In this document: one piece after another, positions 40,237 through 49,796 of the stretch | Layout: each line of letters starts with the position of its first letter | Numbering within the stretch: position 1 is the first letter of the stretch | Origin: an uncultured Selenomonadales bacterium | GTDB taxonomy: Bacteria; Bacillota; Negativicutes; Selenomonadales; Selenomonadaceae | Assembly: GCA_937877655.1 (NCBI GenBank) | Contig: CALFJC010000154.1 | Coordinates: forward strand, 1-49,805 | Direction of reading: 5' to 3' | DNA length: 49,805 nt | Notes under the pieces: generated by a model | What the model was told of the DNA's origin: nothing | Database searches by the model: none | What the model saw: only the letters and a program-made list of their open reading frames with translations | Made by a program: the position numbers and the translations under genes

Positions 40237-43200
40237 ATGAAAGTCGGAATTGACATCGGCTCCACGACAATAAAATTGGTTGTCATGGACGAGGAACGGC
40301 TTGTCTTCAAAAATTATGCGCGGCATTTTTCGGAAATCGGCTCCGCGCTGACGAATTCCCTTTCTTCGCTGAAAAATATCATCGGCGAAAAAACTTTTAA
40401 AATCGCGCTGGCGGGCTCGGCGGGCATGGGCATTGCAAAAAAAATTTCGTTACCCTTCGTGCAGGAAGTCATTGCTTGCCAAGCGGCGGTCGAAAAATTT
40501 ATTCCGCAGACAAATACCGTTGTTGAACTCGGCGGCGAGGACGCGAAGATAATTTATCTCGGAAATGCGCCCGAAGTTCGCATGAACGGAGTTTGCGCGG
40601 GCGGCACGGGAAGTTTTATCGACCACATGGCGAGCTTGCTCTCAACCGACGCGCCGGGCTTAAACGCTTTGGCGGAAAAGGGCAAGCAGATTTACACAAT
40701 CGCTTCTCGTTGCGGAGTTTTTGCGAAAACCGATATTCAAGCCCTTATGAACGACGGCGCGAAGAAAGCCGACATTGCTTTATCGATTTTTCAAGCGGTT
40801 GTCAATCAAACGATCGGAAATTTGGCGCAGGGACGTCCGATAGCGGGCAACGTTGCATTTTTGGGCGGTCCTTTGCACTTTTTGCCCGAACTGAAAAAAA
40901 GATTCGTCGAGACGCTCGGACTTTCTCAAAGTGAAGTCGTCGACACGCCCGACGGAAATTTTTTTGTCGCAACTGGCGCAGCTCTCAGCGAGGAAGCCGA
41001 AGAAATTTCCGTTCGTCAGCTTGAAGAGTCGATTAAAAAGTCTGAAGAGGCGGCACGCTCCGAAACGCGCAAGGCTGATTTTATTTTGTTCAAAGACGCG
41101 GCGGATTTTGCAGATTTTAAGGCGCGTCACGATAAAAATCGCGTTAAACGCGGCGATTTAAGCACTTATCACGGAAAAATTTTCATAGGCATTGATGCGG
41201 GCTCCACAACAACAAAAATCTGCGCCATCGGCGAGAAAAAACAAATCCTTTATACAAATTACGGCTCAAATGAAGGCGTTCCGCTTAAAATTGTCGTCAA
41301 TCAGATTAAAAATCTCTACGAAAACCTGCCCGCGACCGCAAAAATCGGCGGAGTTTTCACGACGGGTTACGGCGAGGCGATTGTTAAAGCCGCTCTTCAT
41401 GCCGACGGCTCCGAAGTCGAAACTTTTGCCCATTTAACCGCCGCGCAGGAATTTTGCCCCGACGTTTCCTTTGTTTTGGACATCGGCGGGCAGGATATGA
41501 AATGTTTTTTCGTCAAGGACGGCTCAATCGGAAATATCACGCTAAACGAGGCTTGCAGTGCGGGTTGCGGCAGTTTTATCCAGAATTTCGCGCAGGGTTT
41601 GAACATGACGGTCGGAGATTTTGCAAAAAAAGCTCTGAACTCTTCCGCGCCCGTCGATTTGGGAACTCGTTGCACAGTTTTTATGAACTCAAAAGTTAAA
41701 CAGGCGCAAAAGGAAGGCGCGAGCGTCAATGATATTTCGGCGGGAATTGCCCTTTCCGTCATTAAAAACGCGCTGTTTAAGGTTATGCAACTTAAAAACG
41801 TTGAAGATTTGGGCGAAAATATCGTTGTGCAGGGCGGAACTTTTTATAACGACGCAGTTTTACGCTCGATTGAAGAAATTTTGCATAAAAATGTTATTCG
41901 CCCCGATATTGCCGGGCTTATGGGCGCGTATGGAGCCGCGATTCTCGCTAAAGAAAATTTTTCGGGCGATTCAAAGCTTTTGACGGCTGACGAATTGGAA
42001 AATTTTTCCGTCGTCACGAAAAGTTATCGTTGCGGGCGTTGCGGCAATAATTGTTTGATAACCATGCAAAAATTCCCGGACGGCGGCAAATATTTCACGG
42101 GCAATCGTTGTGAAAGGGGTACGGGGCAAGGGAAACGGGAAAAGGGAAATGAGATTCCGAACGCTTACGCCTACAAATACAAAAGGCTTTTCGACTATCA
42201 GCCGTTGGAAAATCCCAAGCGCGGCTCAATCGGTATCCCAAGAGTGCTGAATATCTACGAAGATTATCCTTTTTGGCACACTTTTTTAACCGAATTGGGT
42301 TATCGCGTCGAAATTTCCTCAAAATCCTCCGCGCAGATTTTTTATAAGGGCATTTCCACAATTCCCAGCGATTCGCTCTGTTATCCCGCGAAATTGGCGC
42401 ACGGTCACGTTATGGATTTGGTCGAACGTGGCTTGAAAAAGATTTTTTATCCTTGCGAGCCCTATAATTTCGACACGCGCCCCGATAATTTTTATAATTG
42501 CCCGATTGTCGCCAGTTATCCCGAAAATATCCGCAACAACATGGACGTTTTGAAAGAACGCGGCATTAAATTTATTCAACCGTTCCTGCCCGTCCACGAC
42601 ATGAAGAAATTAAAAAAGCGTCTCGCCGAAGAATTTAAATCGGAAGGCGTCAATTCTGATGAAATTTCCCGCGCAGTCGACAAAGCGGCGGCTGAAATGG
42701 AAAATTATCGCCGCGACGTTCAAAATTTCGGCGAAAATCTCTTAAAACGCATTGAAAACAGCGGCGAACATGCAATTTTGCTCGTCGGACGCCCGTATCA
42801 CGTCGACCCCGAAATTAATCACGGTATCGACGCAATGATTCAGTCTTACGGCTTGCCGATTCTCTCCGAAGACGCCGTTTATCATACAAAAGTTGACGCG
42901 CCGCAAATTTCTGTCGTCAATCAGTGGAGTTATCACGCCAGACTTTATCACGCCGCGCAGTTCGCCGCTCAAAATCCAAACATAACGCTGATTCAGCTAA
43001 GTTCGTTCGGTTGCGGGCTTGACGCGCTCACGATTGAACAGGTTAAAGAGATTTTGGAGACTCACGGCAAAATTTACACGATGATTAAGCTCGACGAAGT
43101 TTCAAATCTCGGCGCGGCTCGAATCAGATTGCGTTCGTTGCTCGCCGCGTTGAAAAGAAAATCTTCAGTCGTCTATTCGCACAAAAAATTCCCCGAACGC

Positions 43201-44433
43201 CCCCATTTTACCGCCGATTGCAAGAAAAAGCATACGATTTTGGCTCCGCAGATGGCACCAATCCATTTTGAACTGATTCAAACCGTTTTAAACAAGTACG
43301 GCTACAAAATTTTGATTCCCGCGCTCCCCGATAAGGCGGCGATTGATATTGGACTTCGATTTGTTAATAACGAGATGTGCTATCCTGCGATTGTCGTTAC
43401 CGGGCAGATGATTGCGGCTCTAAAATCGGGCGAATGCGACCCAAATAACACGTCGATTATTTTATTCCAGACTTGCGGCGGTTGTCGCGCCACGAATTAT
43501 ATTTCCGTCATGCGTCGCGCGTTGAAGTTCGCGGGTTTCGGGCAAGTTCCCGTTTTTGCCTGTTGGGGGCTTGAAAATGAAACTGATGCCTTTGAATTAA
43601 GCCGCGATTGCCTCATTGACGCGATTAAAGCCTCCGTTTACGGCGATTTATTGCAAAATGTTCTAAACAGAATGCGTCCTTATGAAATTAATCGCGGCGA
43701 AACCGATAAATTGTTCGCCGAGTGGATGACGCTTGCCAAATCTGATTTGATTGACGGAAATTATTTAAGCTACAGGAAAAATATCAAGGAAATTGTCCGC
43801 CAATTCGACGCGATACCCATTGATGAAACGCTTGTCAAGCCGAAAGTCGGCATTGTCGGAGAAATTTTGGTTAAATATCACCCCGTCGCCAATAATTTCT
43901 TGGAAAAAGTCTTGCATGACGAAGGCGCGGAAGTAATTATGCCCGATTTTGTTGATTTTTTCCTGTACTGCGCCCATGATGCCATTGTTAAGCGCGAATT
44001 ATTGGACGGCTCGCGTAAAGATAAATTTTTCGCCGAGATTTTTATCAAGTTCATTGAATTTTTCCGTCTGCCTATGAAAAATGCACTTAAAAACTCCAAA
44101 AACTTCCGCGCTCCGCACGATATTAAAGAAACTGCGCGGCTCGCAAGCCAATTCTTAAGTAATGGTAACTTGAGCGGCGAAGGTTGGCTTATTTGCGGCG
44201 AAATGGTTTCGCTGATTGAAAGCGGAGTTAAAAATATCGTCGGTTTGTCGCCGTTTGCTTGTCTCCCAAACCACATAATCTTGAAAGGCACTTTGCACGC
44301 CCTCCGAGAAAATTTTGATAACGTAAATGTCGTGGCGATTGATTGCGACGCCGGCTCAAGCGAAGTTAATCAGCTCAATCGTATAAAATTGATGCTTTCA
44401 ATCGCGAAAAAAATCCTTCCGCGCAGAAAATGA
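40237..44433 (+). CDS. fused acyl-CoA dehydratase activase/HgdB-like protein
   Basis: 1398 residues, ATG after GCGAGGTGA. Two BadF/HgdC-type ASKHA ATPase domains in tandem: GIDIGSTTIK with CAGGTGSF (1-260), and GIDAGSTTTK with CSAGCGSF (about 310-590), the Cys residues being ligands for a [4Fe-4S] cluster shared by a dimer. A Cys-rich CGRCGNNC near 600 leads to the DUF2229 part (RVLNIYEDYPFWHTFLTELG) and an HgdB-like C-terminal half with GRPYHVDPEINHG and CGGCRATNY. Such fusions are widespread in anaerobes and hydrolyse ATP to drive low-potential electron transfer; the acceptor is not established. A Gly/Lys/Arg-rich purine stretch near residue 628 is atypical. Own promoter and terminator. Confidence 0.92.
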   Translation: MKVGIDIGSTTIKLVVMDEERLVFKNYARHFSEIGSALTNSLSSLKNIIGEKTFKIALAGSAGMGIAKKISLPFVQEVIACQAAVEKFIPQTNTVVELGGEDAKIIYLGNAPEVRMNGVCAGGTGSFIDHMASLLSTDAPGLNALAEKGKQIYTIASRCGVFAKTDIQALMNDGAKKADIALSIFQAVVNQTIGNLAQGRPIAGNVAFLGGPLHFLPELKKRFVETLGLSQSEVVDTPDGNFFVATGAALSEEAEEISVRQLEESIKKSEEAARSETRKADFILFKDAADFADFKARHDKNRVKRGDLSTYHGKIFIGIDAGSTTTKICAIGEKKQILYTNYGSNEGVPLKIVVNQIKNLYENLPATAKIGGVFTTGYGEAIVKAALHADGSEVETFAHLTAAQEFCPDVSFVLDIGGQDMKCFFVKDGSIGNITLNEACSAGCGSFIQNFAQGLNMTVGDFAKKALNSSAPVDLGTRCTVFMNSKVKQAQKEGASVNDISAGIALSVIKNALFKVMQLKNVEDLGENIVVQGGTFYNDAVLRSIEEILHKNVIRPDIAGLMGAYGAAILAKENFSGDSKLLTADELENFSVVTKSYRCGRCGNNCLITMQKFPDGGKYFTGNRCERGTGQGKREKGNEIPNAYAYKYKRLFDYQPLENPKRGSIGIPRVLNIYEDYPFWHTFLTELGYRVEISSKSSAQIFYKGISTIPSDSLCYPAKLAHGHVMDLVERGLKKIFYPCEPYNFDTRPDNFYNCPIVASYPENIRNNMDVLKERGIKFIQPFLPVHDMKKLKKRLAEEFKSEGVNSDEISRAVDKAAAEMENYRRDVQNFGENLLKRIENSGEHAILLVGRPYHVDPEINHGIDAMIQSYGLPILSEDAVYHTKVDAPQISVVNQWSYHARLYHAAQFAAQNPNITLIQLSSFGCGLDALTIEQVKEILETHGKIYTMIKLDEVSNLGAARIRLRSLLAALKRKSSVVYSHKKFPERPHFTADCKKKHTILAPQMAPIHFELIQTVLNKYGYKILIPALPDKAAIDIGLRFVNNEMCYPAIVVTGQMIAALKSGECDPNNTSIILFQTCGGCRATNYISVMRRALKFAGFGQVPVFACWGLENETDAFELSRDCLIDAIKASVYGDLLQNVLNRMRPYEINRGETDKLFAEWMTLAKSDLIDGNYLSYRKNIKEIVRQFDAIPIDETLVKPKVGIVGEILVKYHPVANNFLEKVLHDEGAEVIMPDFVDFFLYCAHDAIVKRELLDGSRKDKFFAEIFIKFIEFFRLPMKNALKNSKNFRAPHDIKETARLASQFLSNGNLSGEGWLICGEMVSLIESGVKNIVGLSPFACLPNHIILKGTLHALRENFDNVNVVAIDCDAGSSEVNQLNRIKLMLSIAKKILPRRK

Positions 44434-44446
44434 TTCATAAAATGAA

Positions 44447-44485
44447 AAAAACTCCCTTCCGATTGTCGGTTGGGAGATTTTTTTT
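44447..44485. terminator. bidirectional terminator between convergent genes
   Basis: CTCCC..CCGA TTG TCGG..GGGAG with T runs on both strands, between the activase and methyltransferase genes. Confidence 0.8.
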
Positions 44486-44490
44486 GCCAA

Positions 44491-46347
44491 TCACAGAACT
44501 TTTACGGTTGTATCGGGCGCGAAGTTGCGGAAAAACTCCAAAGCGTTGATTTTGTCGGCTGAACTTCTGAACGACGCGTCGCGGAAAAATATTTTCTGCG
44601 GTTTGCGCCTTGCAAGCTTCCTAAACACTTCAGCCGAAATATTTTTTTCAAAGCAAGCCAAAATTTCTCCGCCGTAATTCAAAACCTTAAAGCCGTCGAG
44701 TGTTTCTTCAGAAAAATTTTTGTCCAAAGGCAAGCCAATTTCCAATAACGTCCCGAAAAGCAAATCATATTCGTTGCGGTCGGCTTTTATGTTCTCCGCG
44801 AATAAATCTATCGCTTGCGGCGTCCAAACCTTAGGTATCGGCTTGAAATTCGACGAATCAACCTTGAAAACCCTAAAGCCCGTGTCGACTGCGGGAAAAT
44901 CTTTTTTGATTTTGTCGCCCGCACGGCGAATTCTTTCCTTGCCTATGTCGCAAATGGTTTTAAAGCCTGCGCGGCGTGCCTCCGAGTTTTCGGGCGTCGT
45001 TTCGGGCAGTTGAATCATGATAAATTTTCTGTGTCCGCCGTCCTGCGCGTTCGATTCCATTACTGCGTGCGCCGTCGTTGCACTGCCGCTGAAAAAATCC
45101 ATGACGATTGAATTTTCGTCCGTCCCCATTTCAATTAAACGCATTAAAGTTTCAAGCGACTTAGGATAATCGAAAACTTTTCCGTTAAAAATTTCTTTTA
45201 AAAGCAAAGTACCCGCCTCGTTGCGGCAATTTTTTTCTGTCCAAACCGAACGCGCCATTTTTTTTGGCTCGCGATATTTTTCGACAATCATCCAGCCGCC
45301 GTCGCGTTTTCGTTTTGCCAAAATGTTTACGTTGAGATTCGCCGCCGCCTTCTCTTTTCCCCAACGCCAAACTGTTTTGACTCCCTGCGATTCCATAGGA
45401 TAAAGTTCAAGCCAGCCCGCCTTCGGCTCCAATGAAATATAATTCAAGCCGTTGGCGTCCGCGTCTTGCGTGTTCACATAAAACGGATAGTAAAGATTCG
45501 GGCGGTTCTTGTCGTTGAAGCGGACATTGCGATTTCTGAGTTCGCGCAATTCAAAGCCGCCGAGTTCATCAGACAAAACGAATTGATTTTCGGAGTCCGT
45601 GATTAAATTTATTTTCAGCGCGTCGGATTTTCTATAAGCAAAAATGTATTCGTGAGTTCGAGCGACGCCGCCATAATCACGCCCGCTTGGATTTGTGATA
45701 ACAATAATCTGCGCGACAAAATTTTTTTCCCCGAAGACTTCGTCGCAAATTTTTTTGAGATTCGCCTGTTCGTGGTCGTCAATGCTGATAAAAATTACTC
45801 CGTCTTGCGACAAAAAATTTTTTGCGAGCAAAAGCCGAGAATAAATCATTGCGCACCAATCGGAATGAAAACGCCCGCGACTTTCTTTGTTGGCAAAAAG
45901 ACGGTTGCCGTCGTCATCAAAATTTTCAGTCGCCGCGTCAAATTCGTCTTCGCTTTGAGTAAAATCGTCGCGATAAATAAAATCGTTGCCGGTGTTGTAA
46001 GGCGGGTCGATATAAATCATTTTAACCTTGCCGAGATAACTTTCAGCCAAAATTTTCAGCGCGTCGAGATTATCGCCTTCGACATAAATATTTTTTGTGG
46101 TTTCAAAGTCGCGGCTTTCCGAAATAATCGGGCGCAAAGTTTTTTTTATCGGTTTATTCGCCTCAAATTCGGCTTTTTTTTTCCCGACGAAATTAAAAAC
46201 ATAAGCCTCGCGTCCTTCCGAGAGTTCATCGGAAAAAATTTGCTTAAAGCGTTCAAAATCAATAGCGCGAATCAAATTTCCTTCGGAGTCTTCGGCTTCG
46301 GTTATAACTTCGGGAAAAATTTCCGCGAGCTTTTCAAGATTAGTCAC
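44491..46347 (-). CDS. type III restriction-modification DNA methyltransferase (Mod), orphan
   Basis: 618 residues from a GTG at 46345-46347 with AGGTGA upstream. Beta-class N6-adenine methyltransferase: the catalytic IDPPYNTGNDF (113-123) comes before the SAM-binding MDFFSGSATTAHA (about 420), and NIYVEGDNLDALKIL plus the C-terminal half are those of type III Mod. The variable middle should hold the target-recognition domain. There is no Res gene on either side, since the next gene is convergent, so it is an orphan or regulatory methyltransferase. Its start lies 6 nt after the cyclase stop, in the same transcript. Confidence 0.92.
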   Translation of the reverse strand: MTNLEKLAEIFPEVITEAEDSEGNLIRAIDFERFKQIFSDELSEGREAYVFNFVGKKKAEFEANKPIKKTLRPIISESRDFETTKNIYVEGDNLDALKILAESYLGKVKMIYIDPPYNTGNDFIYRDDFTQSEDEFDAATENFDDDGNRLFANKESRGRFHSDWCAMIYSRLLLAKNFLSQDGVIFISIDDHEQANLKKICDEVFGEKNFVAQIIVITNPSGRDYGGVARTHEYIFAYRKSDALKINLITDSENQFVLSDELGGFELRELRNRNVRFNDKNRPNLYYPFYVNTQDADANGLNYISLEPKAGWLELYPMESQGVKTVWRWGKEKAAANLNVNILAKRKRDGGWMIVEKYREPKKMARSVWTEKNCRNEAGTLLLKEIFNGKVFDYPKSLETLMRLIEMGTDENSIVMDFFSGSATTAHAVMESNAQDGGHRKFIMIQLPETTPENSEARRAGFKTICDIGKERIRRAGDKIKKDFPAVDTGFRVFKVDSSNFKPIPKVWTPQAIDLFAENIKADRNEYDLLFGTLLEIGLPLDKNFSEETLDGFKVLNYGGEILACFEKNISAEVFRKLARRKPQKIFFRDASFRSSADKINALEFFRNFAPDTTVKVL

Positions 46348-46353
46348 AACGAA

Positions 46354-47118
46354 TCACCTGCGCGGAGTAACGGCGATAACTCTGGCGGGCAAACCCGTTG
46401 CGCCTTTGATATTCGCCCAAGAAACAAAAACAATCGCGCCGGCGGGAGCAACTTTATCAAGATTCGTCATGACTTCGACTTGAAGTTTTCCTTTCGAGAG
46501 CAAATATCTTTCACAAACCAAATCGCCCGCCTCCGCCGCGAGTTTTGATGCGTCGGTGTCAAGAGTTTCATGACCGTTTGCGGCGGCGTTGCGGGTTTCG
46601 TAAATGTATTTCAGCGCGTCGAGACTCCAGCCGGGGAAATTTTCGCTGCCGTCTTCTGCAATGCCCGAAATTTTATTCATGTCGGGCCAATGACGAGCCC
46701 AGCCGCTGTAAAGAGCAACGAACGCGCCGTCTGGAATTTCGCCGAAAATTTTTTCGTAAGCTTTGATGTCCTCCGCCGTCACCGCATAATGAACGTCCGC
46801 CGCAACTTTTTCCGAAATGTCGATAATGCACAGCGGGTAAATCATATTTTTCGCGCCGTAAGATTCAGAGAGCGGCGCATTTTTAATGAAGTGACCGGGA
46901 AAATCAATGTGCGTGCCGAATTGCCCCGGAAATTTAAAAGTCTGAATAAGGCAGTCGAGCATCGGGTTGCCCCAATCAAAACACGTCTTGCAAAGTTCAA
47001 CCGAGCCTTCGGGAATGCCCGCCCAATACGGGCTGTCGTTGTCGAGCGGATGCGTCAAGTCGACAAGTTCATAATCCCTTTGCAATTCCTTGAAAAAATC
47101 CCACAGCTTATAACCCAT
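46354..47118 (-). CDS. cyclase family protein (kynurenine formamidase-like)
   Basis: 254 residues, ATG after AAGGAGG. ELVDLTHPLDNDSPYW and the metal-binding FGTHIDFPGHF (HxxxDxxxH type) define the cyclase/formamidase family (COG1878); later DGAFVALYSGWARHW and a C-terminal SWANIKGATGLPARVIAVTP are also typical. It probably hydrolyses an amide or lactone in the cytosol; substrate not visible. Its leader overlaps the extended frame of the last cbiE-tail copy. Confidence 0.9.
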   Translation of the reverse strand: MGYKLWDFFKELQRDYELVDLTHPLDNDSPYWAGIPEGSVELCKTCFDWGNPMLDCLIQTFKFPGQFGTHIDFPGHFIKNAPLSESYGAKNMIYPLCIIDISEKVAADVHYAVTAEDIKAYEKIFGEIPDGAFVALYSGWARHWPDMNKISGIAEDGSENFPGWSLDALKYIYETRNAAANGHETLDTDASKLAAEAGDLVCERYLLSKGKLQVEVMTNLDKVAPAGAIVFVSWANIKGATGLPARVIAVTPRR

Positions 47119-47339
47119 TTGAGATCCTCCTTAACAATTAAAATGCAATGCTTGACGGGCTCGGCTTGTGCGGCTTCGGCGAGCGTCGTCGTGAAAATTT
47201 TTTCGTCGGGATAAGAAAGTTTTGCGCAAATCGTGATTGAAGATTTTTCATCCCAACCGCACTCCAATAAAATTTTTGAGATCGTCGCAGAATTAAATTC
47301 GCCGTCCGTCAAAAGTCCCAAAATTTTTCCTTCCGTCAT
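47055..47339 (-). pseudogene. second extra copy of the cbiE 3' end (read-through form)
   Basis: Unit 47127-47335 repeats 47336-47544 almost exactly. The frame starts with ATG 47337-47339, overlapping the stop of the copy before (ATGA). The stop codon after CILIVK has been lost, replaced by the cyclase ribosome site AAGGAGG, so the 94-residue frame runs into the cyclase gene. Encodes the C-terminal 69 residues of CbiE plus unrelated sequence. Confidence 0.8.
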
Positions 47340-47548
47340 TTGACAATTAAAATGCAATGATTGACGGGCTCGGCTTGTGCGGCTTCGGCGAGCGTCGTCG
47401 TGAAAATTTTTTCATCGGGATAAGAAAGTTTTGCGCAAATCGTGATTGAAGATTTTTCATCCCAACCGCACTCCAATAAAATTTTTGAGATCGTCGCAGA
47501 ATTAAATTCGCCGTCCGTCAAAAGTCCCAAAATTTTTCCTTCCGTCAT
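47336..47548 (-). pseudogene. first extra copy of the cbiE 3' end (70-residue frame)
   Basis: A free-standing frame MTEGKILGLLTDGEFNSATI to CILIVK, coupled to the full cbiE stop by ATGA. It lacks the SAM-binding N-terminal domain. The 209-bp unit is not a multiple of three, but the start/stop overlap keeps each copy translatable. It differs from the cbiE tail (for example DGEF against DAEF) and is nearly identical to the next copy. Confidence 0.8.
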
Positions 47549-48168
47549 TTGACAATTAAAATGCAATGATTGACGGGCTCGGCTTGTGCGGCTTCGGCGA
47601 GCGTCGTCGTGAAAATTTTTTCATCGGGATAAGAAAGTTTTGCGCAAATCGTGATTGAAGATTTTTTATCCCAGCCGCACTCAAATAAAATTTTTGAGAT
47701 CGTTGCGGAATTAAATTCTGCGTCCGTCAAGAGCCCCAAAATTTTTCCTTCCGAAAATTTTAAAGCTTCCCGCGCAGGTTGCCGCCCGTGAAAACTTAAA
47801 AGCGTCGCGTCGTGCCAAGGCAAGGCGATTTTGGCGAAGGCGAGTTGCATTGCGCTGATTGACGGAATGACTTCGATTGATTCGGGCGGAAAATTTTTTC
47901 GGAGCAGATCAAGTAGCGAATAATAACCCGGGTCGCCGCTTACCATGACGACAACTTCTCCCAAAGAAATTTTTTCGCGGATAAAATTTATCGGCGCGTC
48001 AAGGTCGCGAGTTATCGCACAAGTTATTTGATTCGACGCAGAAAATTCTTCCAATGCACGGCGTCCGCCGACCAAAAATTTTGCCTCACGAATTTTTTTC
48101 AACGCAGCGGGCGTAATGTAATCTTCGCCGCCCGGTCCGATACCCGCAACGATTATTTTTTTTTGCAT
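47545..48168 (-). CDS. cbiE: cobalt-precorrin-7 C5-methyltransferase (CbiE)
   Basis: SAM-dependent methylation of the corrin ring in anaerobic cobalamin synthesis. 207 residues from the ATG at 48166-48168, six bases after GGAGG, the length of CbiE without a fused CbiT. Blocks are IIVAGIGPGGEDYITPAAL, ARFLVGGRRAL-type KFLVGGRRALEEF, VVVMVSGDPGYYSLLDLL, EVIPSISAMQLAFAK, and LSFHGRQPAREAL. No other cobalamin gene is in the window. Its C-terminal part is triplicated. Confidence 0.92.
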   Translation of the reverse strand: MQKKIIVAGIGPGGEDYITPAALKKIREAKFLVGGRRALEEFSASNQITCAITRDLDAPINFIREKISLGEVVVMVSGDPGYYSLLDLLRKNFPPESIEVIPSISAMQLAFAKIALPWHDATLLSFHGRQPAREALKFSEGKILGLLTDAEFNSATISKILFECGWDKKSSITICAKLSYPDEKIFTTTLAEAAQAEPVNHCILIVK

Positions 48169-48247
48169 GTTTCGCCTCCGCCAAAAATTTTTTGGAAATT
48201 TCAACGCTTGAGAAGTTTTTCCTGCAAAAATCTTCGCGCCGCACAGT

Positions 48248-49621
48248 TCATTCAAGCGATTTTATAAGCAAAAGTTTTTCGCGAACGGAAATTATCTGCG
48301 TCTCGTCATCAAACTCCGCTTGATAAAATTCAAATTCGCTTAAATCTTTTCGCAAGCGCAAAAGTTTCTGTATCAACTCCAATTTGTCATCAAGCGTCGT
48401 CCTTATTCCGAAAATTATTCCTTTAAGCGTGTTCAAATCGTATTTCAAATTTCGAGAGAACTTATCGTCGTACTGATAAAATTTATCCGCCAAAAAAATC
48501 CTGTGCTCCCGCTCGTGATACCAATCCGCCGTTTTCCGATAAAATTTCTCGCAATAAATGTCTTCGTATTCGCCGGGCTTTTCGACTTCGTCAAGCTTGC
48601 GACTTCTGACTCCGCCCGCGCCCGTCAACCAATCTTCTGCGCGGAGAAAATTTAAATATCGGAGCGTGTCGAAAAAATTCCGCTCAATTATCTGCGCACC
48701 GTAATTTATCGGCTTCACCTCCAAAGATTTCGCGGCAAAATTTATAAATTCGCGCCCGTCAAGACTTTCCGTCTCATAAACAAAACAAATTCCCTTGTGA
48801 TTGTCCGCGTAATTGCCCCACATTGCCGAATTGGTCGCCGTCTCCGAAAAACATACCACGTAGCCGTTGGGATACATAATTTCTTTTAATTGCTCGCCGT
48901 AAATTCGCGGGAAAAAAATTTTAAGCCGCAATATCTGTTGCTTGAGTTCATAAATCGCGTCCGTAACTCTTCGCCGATTCAATTTCAACGCCAACAAGCC
49001 CGACTCCATCGCGTCGCAGTTCAAATTTTCCATTTCCTCAATCCGCCGCTTGCGCTCCGCGTCGCCGAGATTTTTCAGATCTTCAAACGATATTTCATAA
49101 GCCACATCAAAAAAATTTTCGTCAAAATTATTTGGGATAAGTCCGAGCGATTTACATTTTTCAACGCAGAGATGACAGGCGGCGTCGACCGTCGTCCGCA
49201 AAATAAATTCAATTTCCTTGCCGTAACATTTTATATTTTCTTCGCCATAAAAAGAAACAATCTTTTGCGTCTCATTTTCAAGCAAAAAATTTTCTCCAAG
49301 CTCCAAAAAAATTTTATTCAGCGGAGAATTGTCGAATTGCCGCAGATTCATTATCACAACCTTATTTTTTAAATCCTGAAGATAATTTTTCTGCCCGACG
49401 CCAAAATTTCGCGTCATCAGCAAATAAGTTTGCAAGTTGTAAAACAAACTGCAGACAAAATTTTTCAGCAAACCTTCCCACGCGGCTTTGTCGCCTTGCC
49501 AAAAAATTTTTAAGTAACCCTCAAGCGGGTCGTTGAGTTCTTCGGGCTTTGCAAAATAAAACGCGCCGTTCTCCAACTCAAGCAACGCACTTTGAATCGT
49601 TCTGTATCGATAAAGTTTCAA
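48248..49621 (-). CDS. DUF2971 domain-containing protein
   Basis: 457 residues. The N-terminal LYRYRTIQSALLELENGAFYFAKPEELNDPLEG (two blocks) and the later VVCFSETATNSAMWGNYADNHKGICF with REHRIF define DUF2971, a family common in accessory and defence-related neighbourhoods without known activity. At 457 residues it is longer than most (about 250-350) because of a helical insert at about 60-240. It is the first gene of the minus-strand run with cbiE, cyclase and methyltransferase; a 79-bp gap separates it from cbiE. Confidence 0.82.
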   Translation of the reverse strand: MKLYRYRTIQSALLELENGAFYFAKPEELNDPLEGYLKIFWQGDKAAWEGLLKNFVCSLFYNLQTYLLMTRNFGVGQKNYLQDLKNKVVIMNLRQFDNSPLNKIFLELGENFLLENETQKIVSFYGEENIKCYGKEIEFILRTTVDAACHLCVEKCKSLGLIPNNFDENFFDVAYEISFEDLKNLGDAERKRRIEEMENLNCDAMESGLLALKLNRRRVTDAIYELKQQILRLKIFFPRIYGEQLKEIMYPNGYVVCFSETATNSAMWGNYADNHKGICFVYETESLDGREFINFAAKSLEVKPINYGAQIIERNFFDTLRYLNFLRAEDWLTGAGGVRSRKLDEVEKPGEYEDIYCEKFYRKTADWYHEREHRIFLADKFYQYDDKFSRNLKYDLNTLKGIIFGIRTTLDDKLELIQKLLRLRKDLSEFEFYQAEFDDETQIISVREKLLLIKSLE

Positions 49622-49667
49622 AATCTTCTCCTCGCAAAAAAAATCTCGTCAAATTATACGAAATAAA

Positions 49668-49706
49668 AAAGCGGCAGGCAAATTGCCCGCCGTTATTTTT
49701 TTATTC
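49668..49706. terminator. bidirectional terminator hairpin
   Basis: CGGC-A-GGCAA and TTGCC-C-GCCG arms, flanked by A and T runs. It lies upstream of the DUF2971 gene, so it ends a transcript coming from beyond the window. Confidence 0.8.
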
Positions 49707-49718
49707 CGCGCTTTTAGC

Positions 49719-49796
49719 AATTAGGAATTATGAATTAGGAATTAGGAATTGAAAACCTTCCTTCATTATTAATTCCTCATTCCTAATTCCTAATTA
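49719..49796. repeat. fold-back GGAATTA heptamer repeat
   Basis: AATTAGGAATTATGAATT-type repeats on the left and their complement (AATTCCTCATTCCTAATT) on the right form a long imperfect hairpin. Same family as 2937-3131. Confidence 0.85.
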
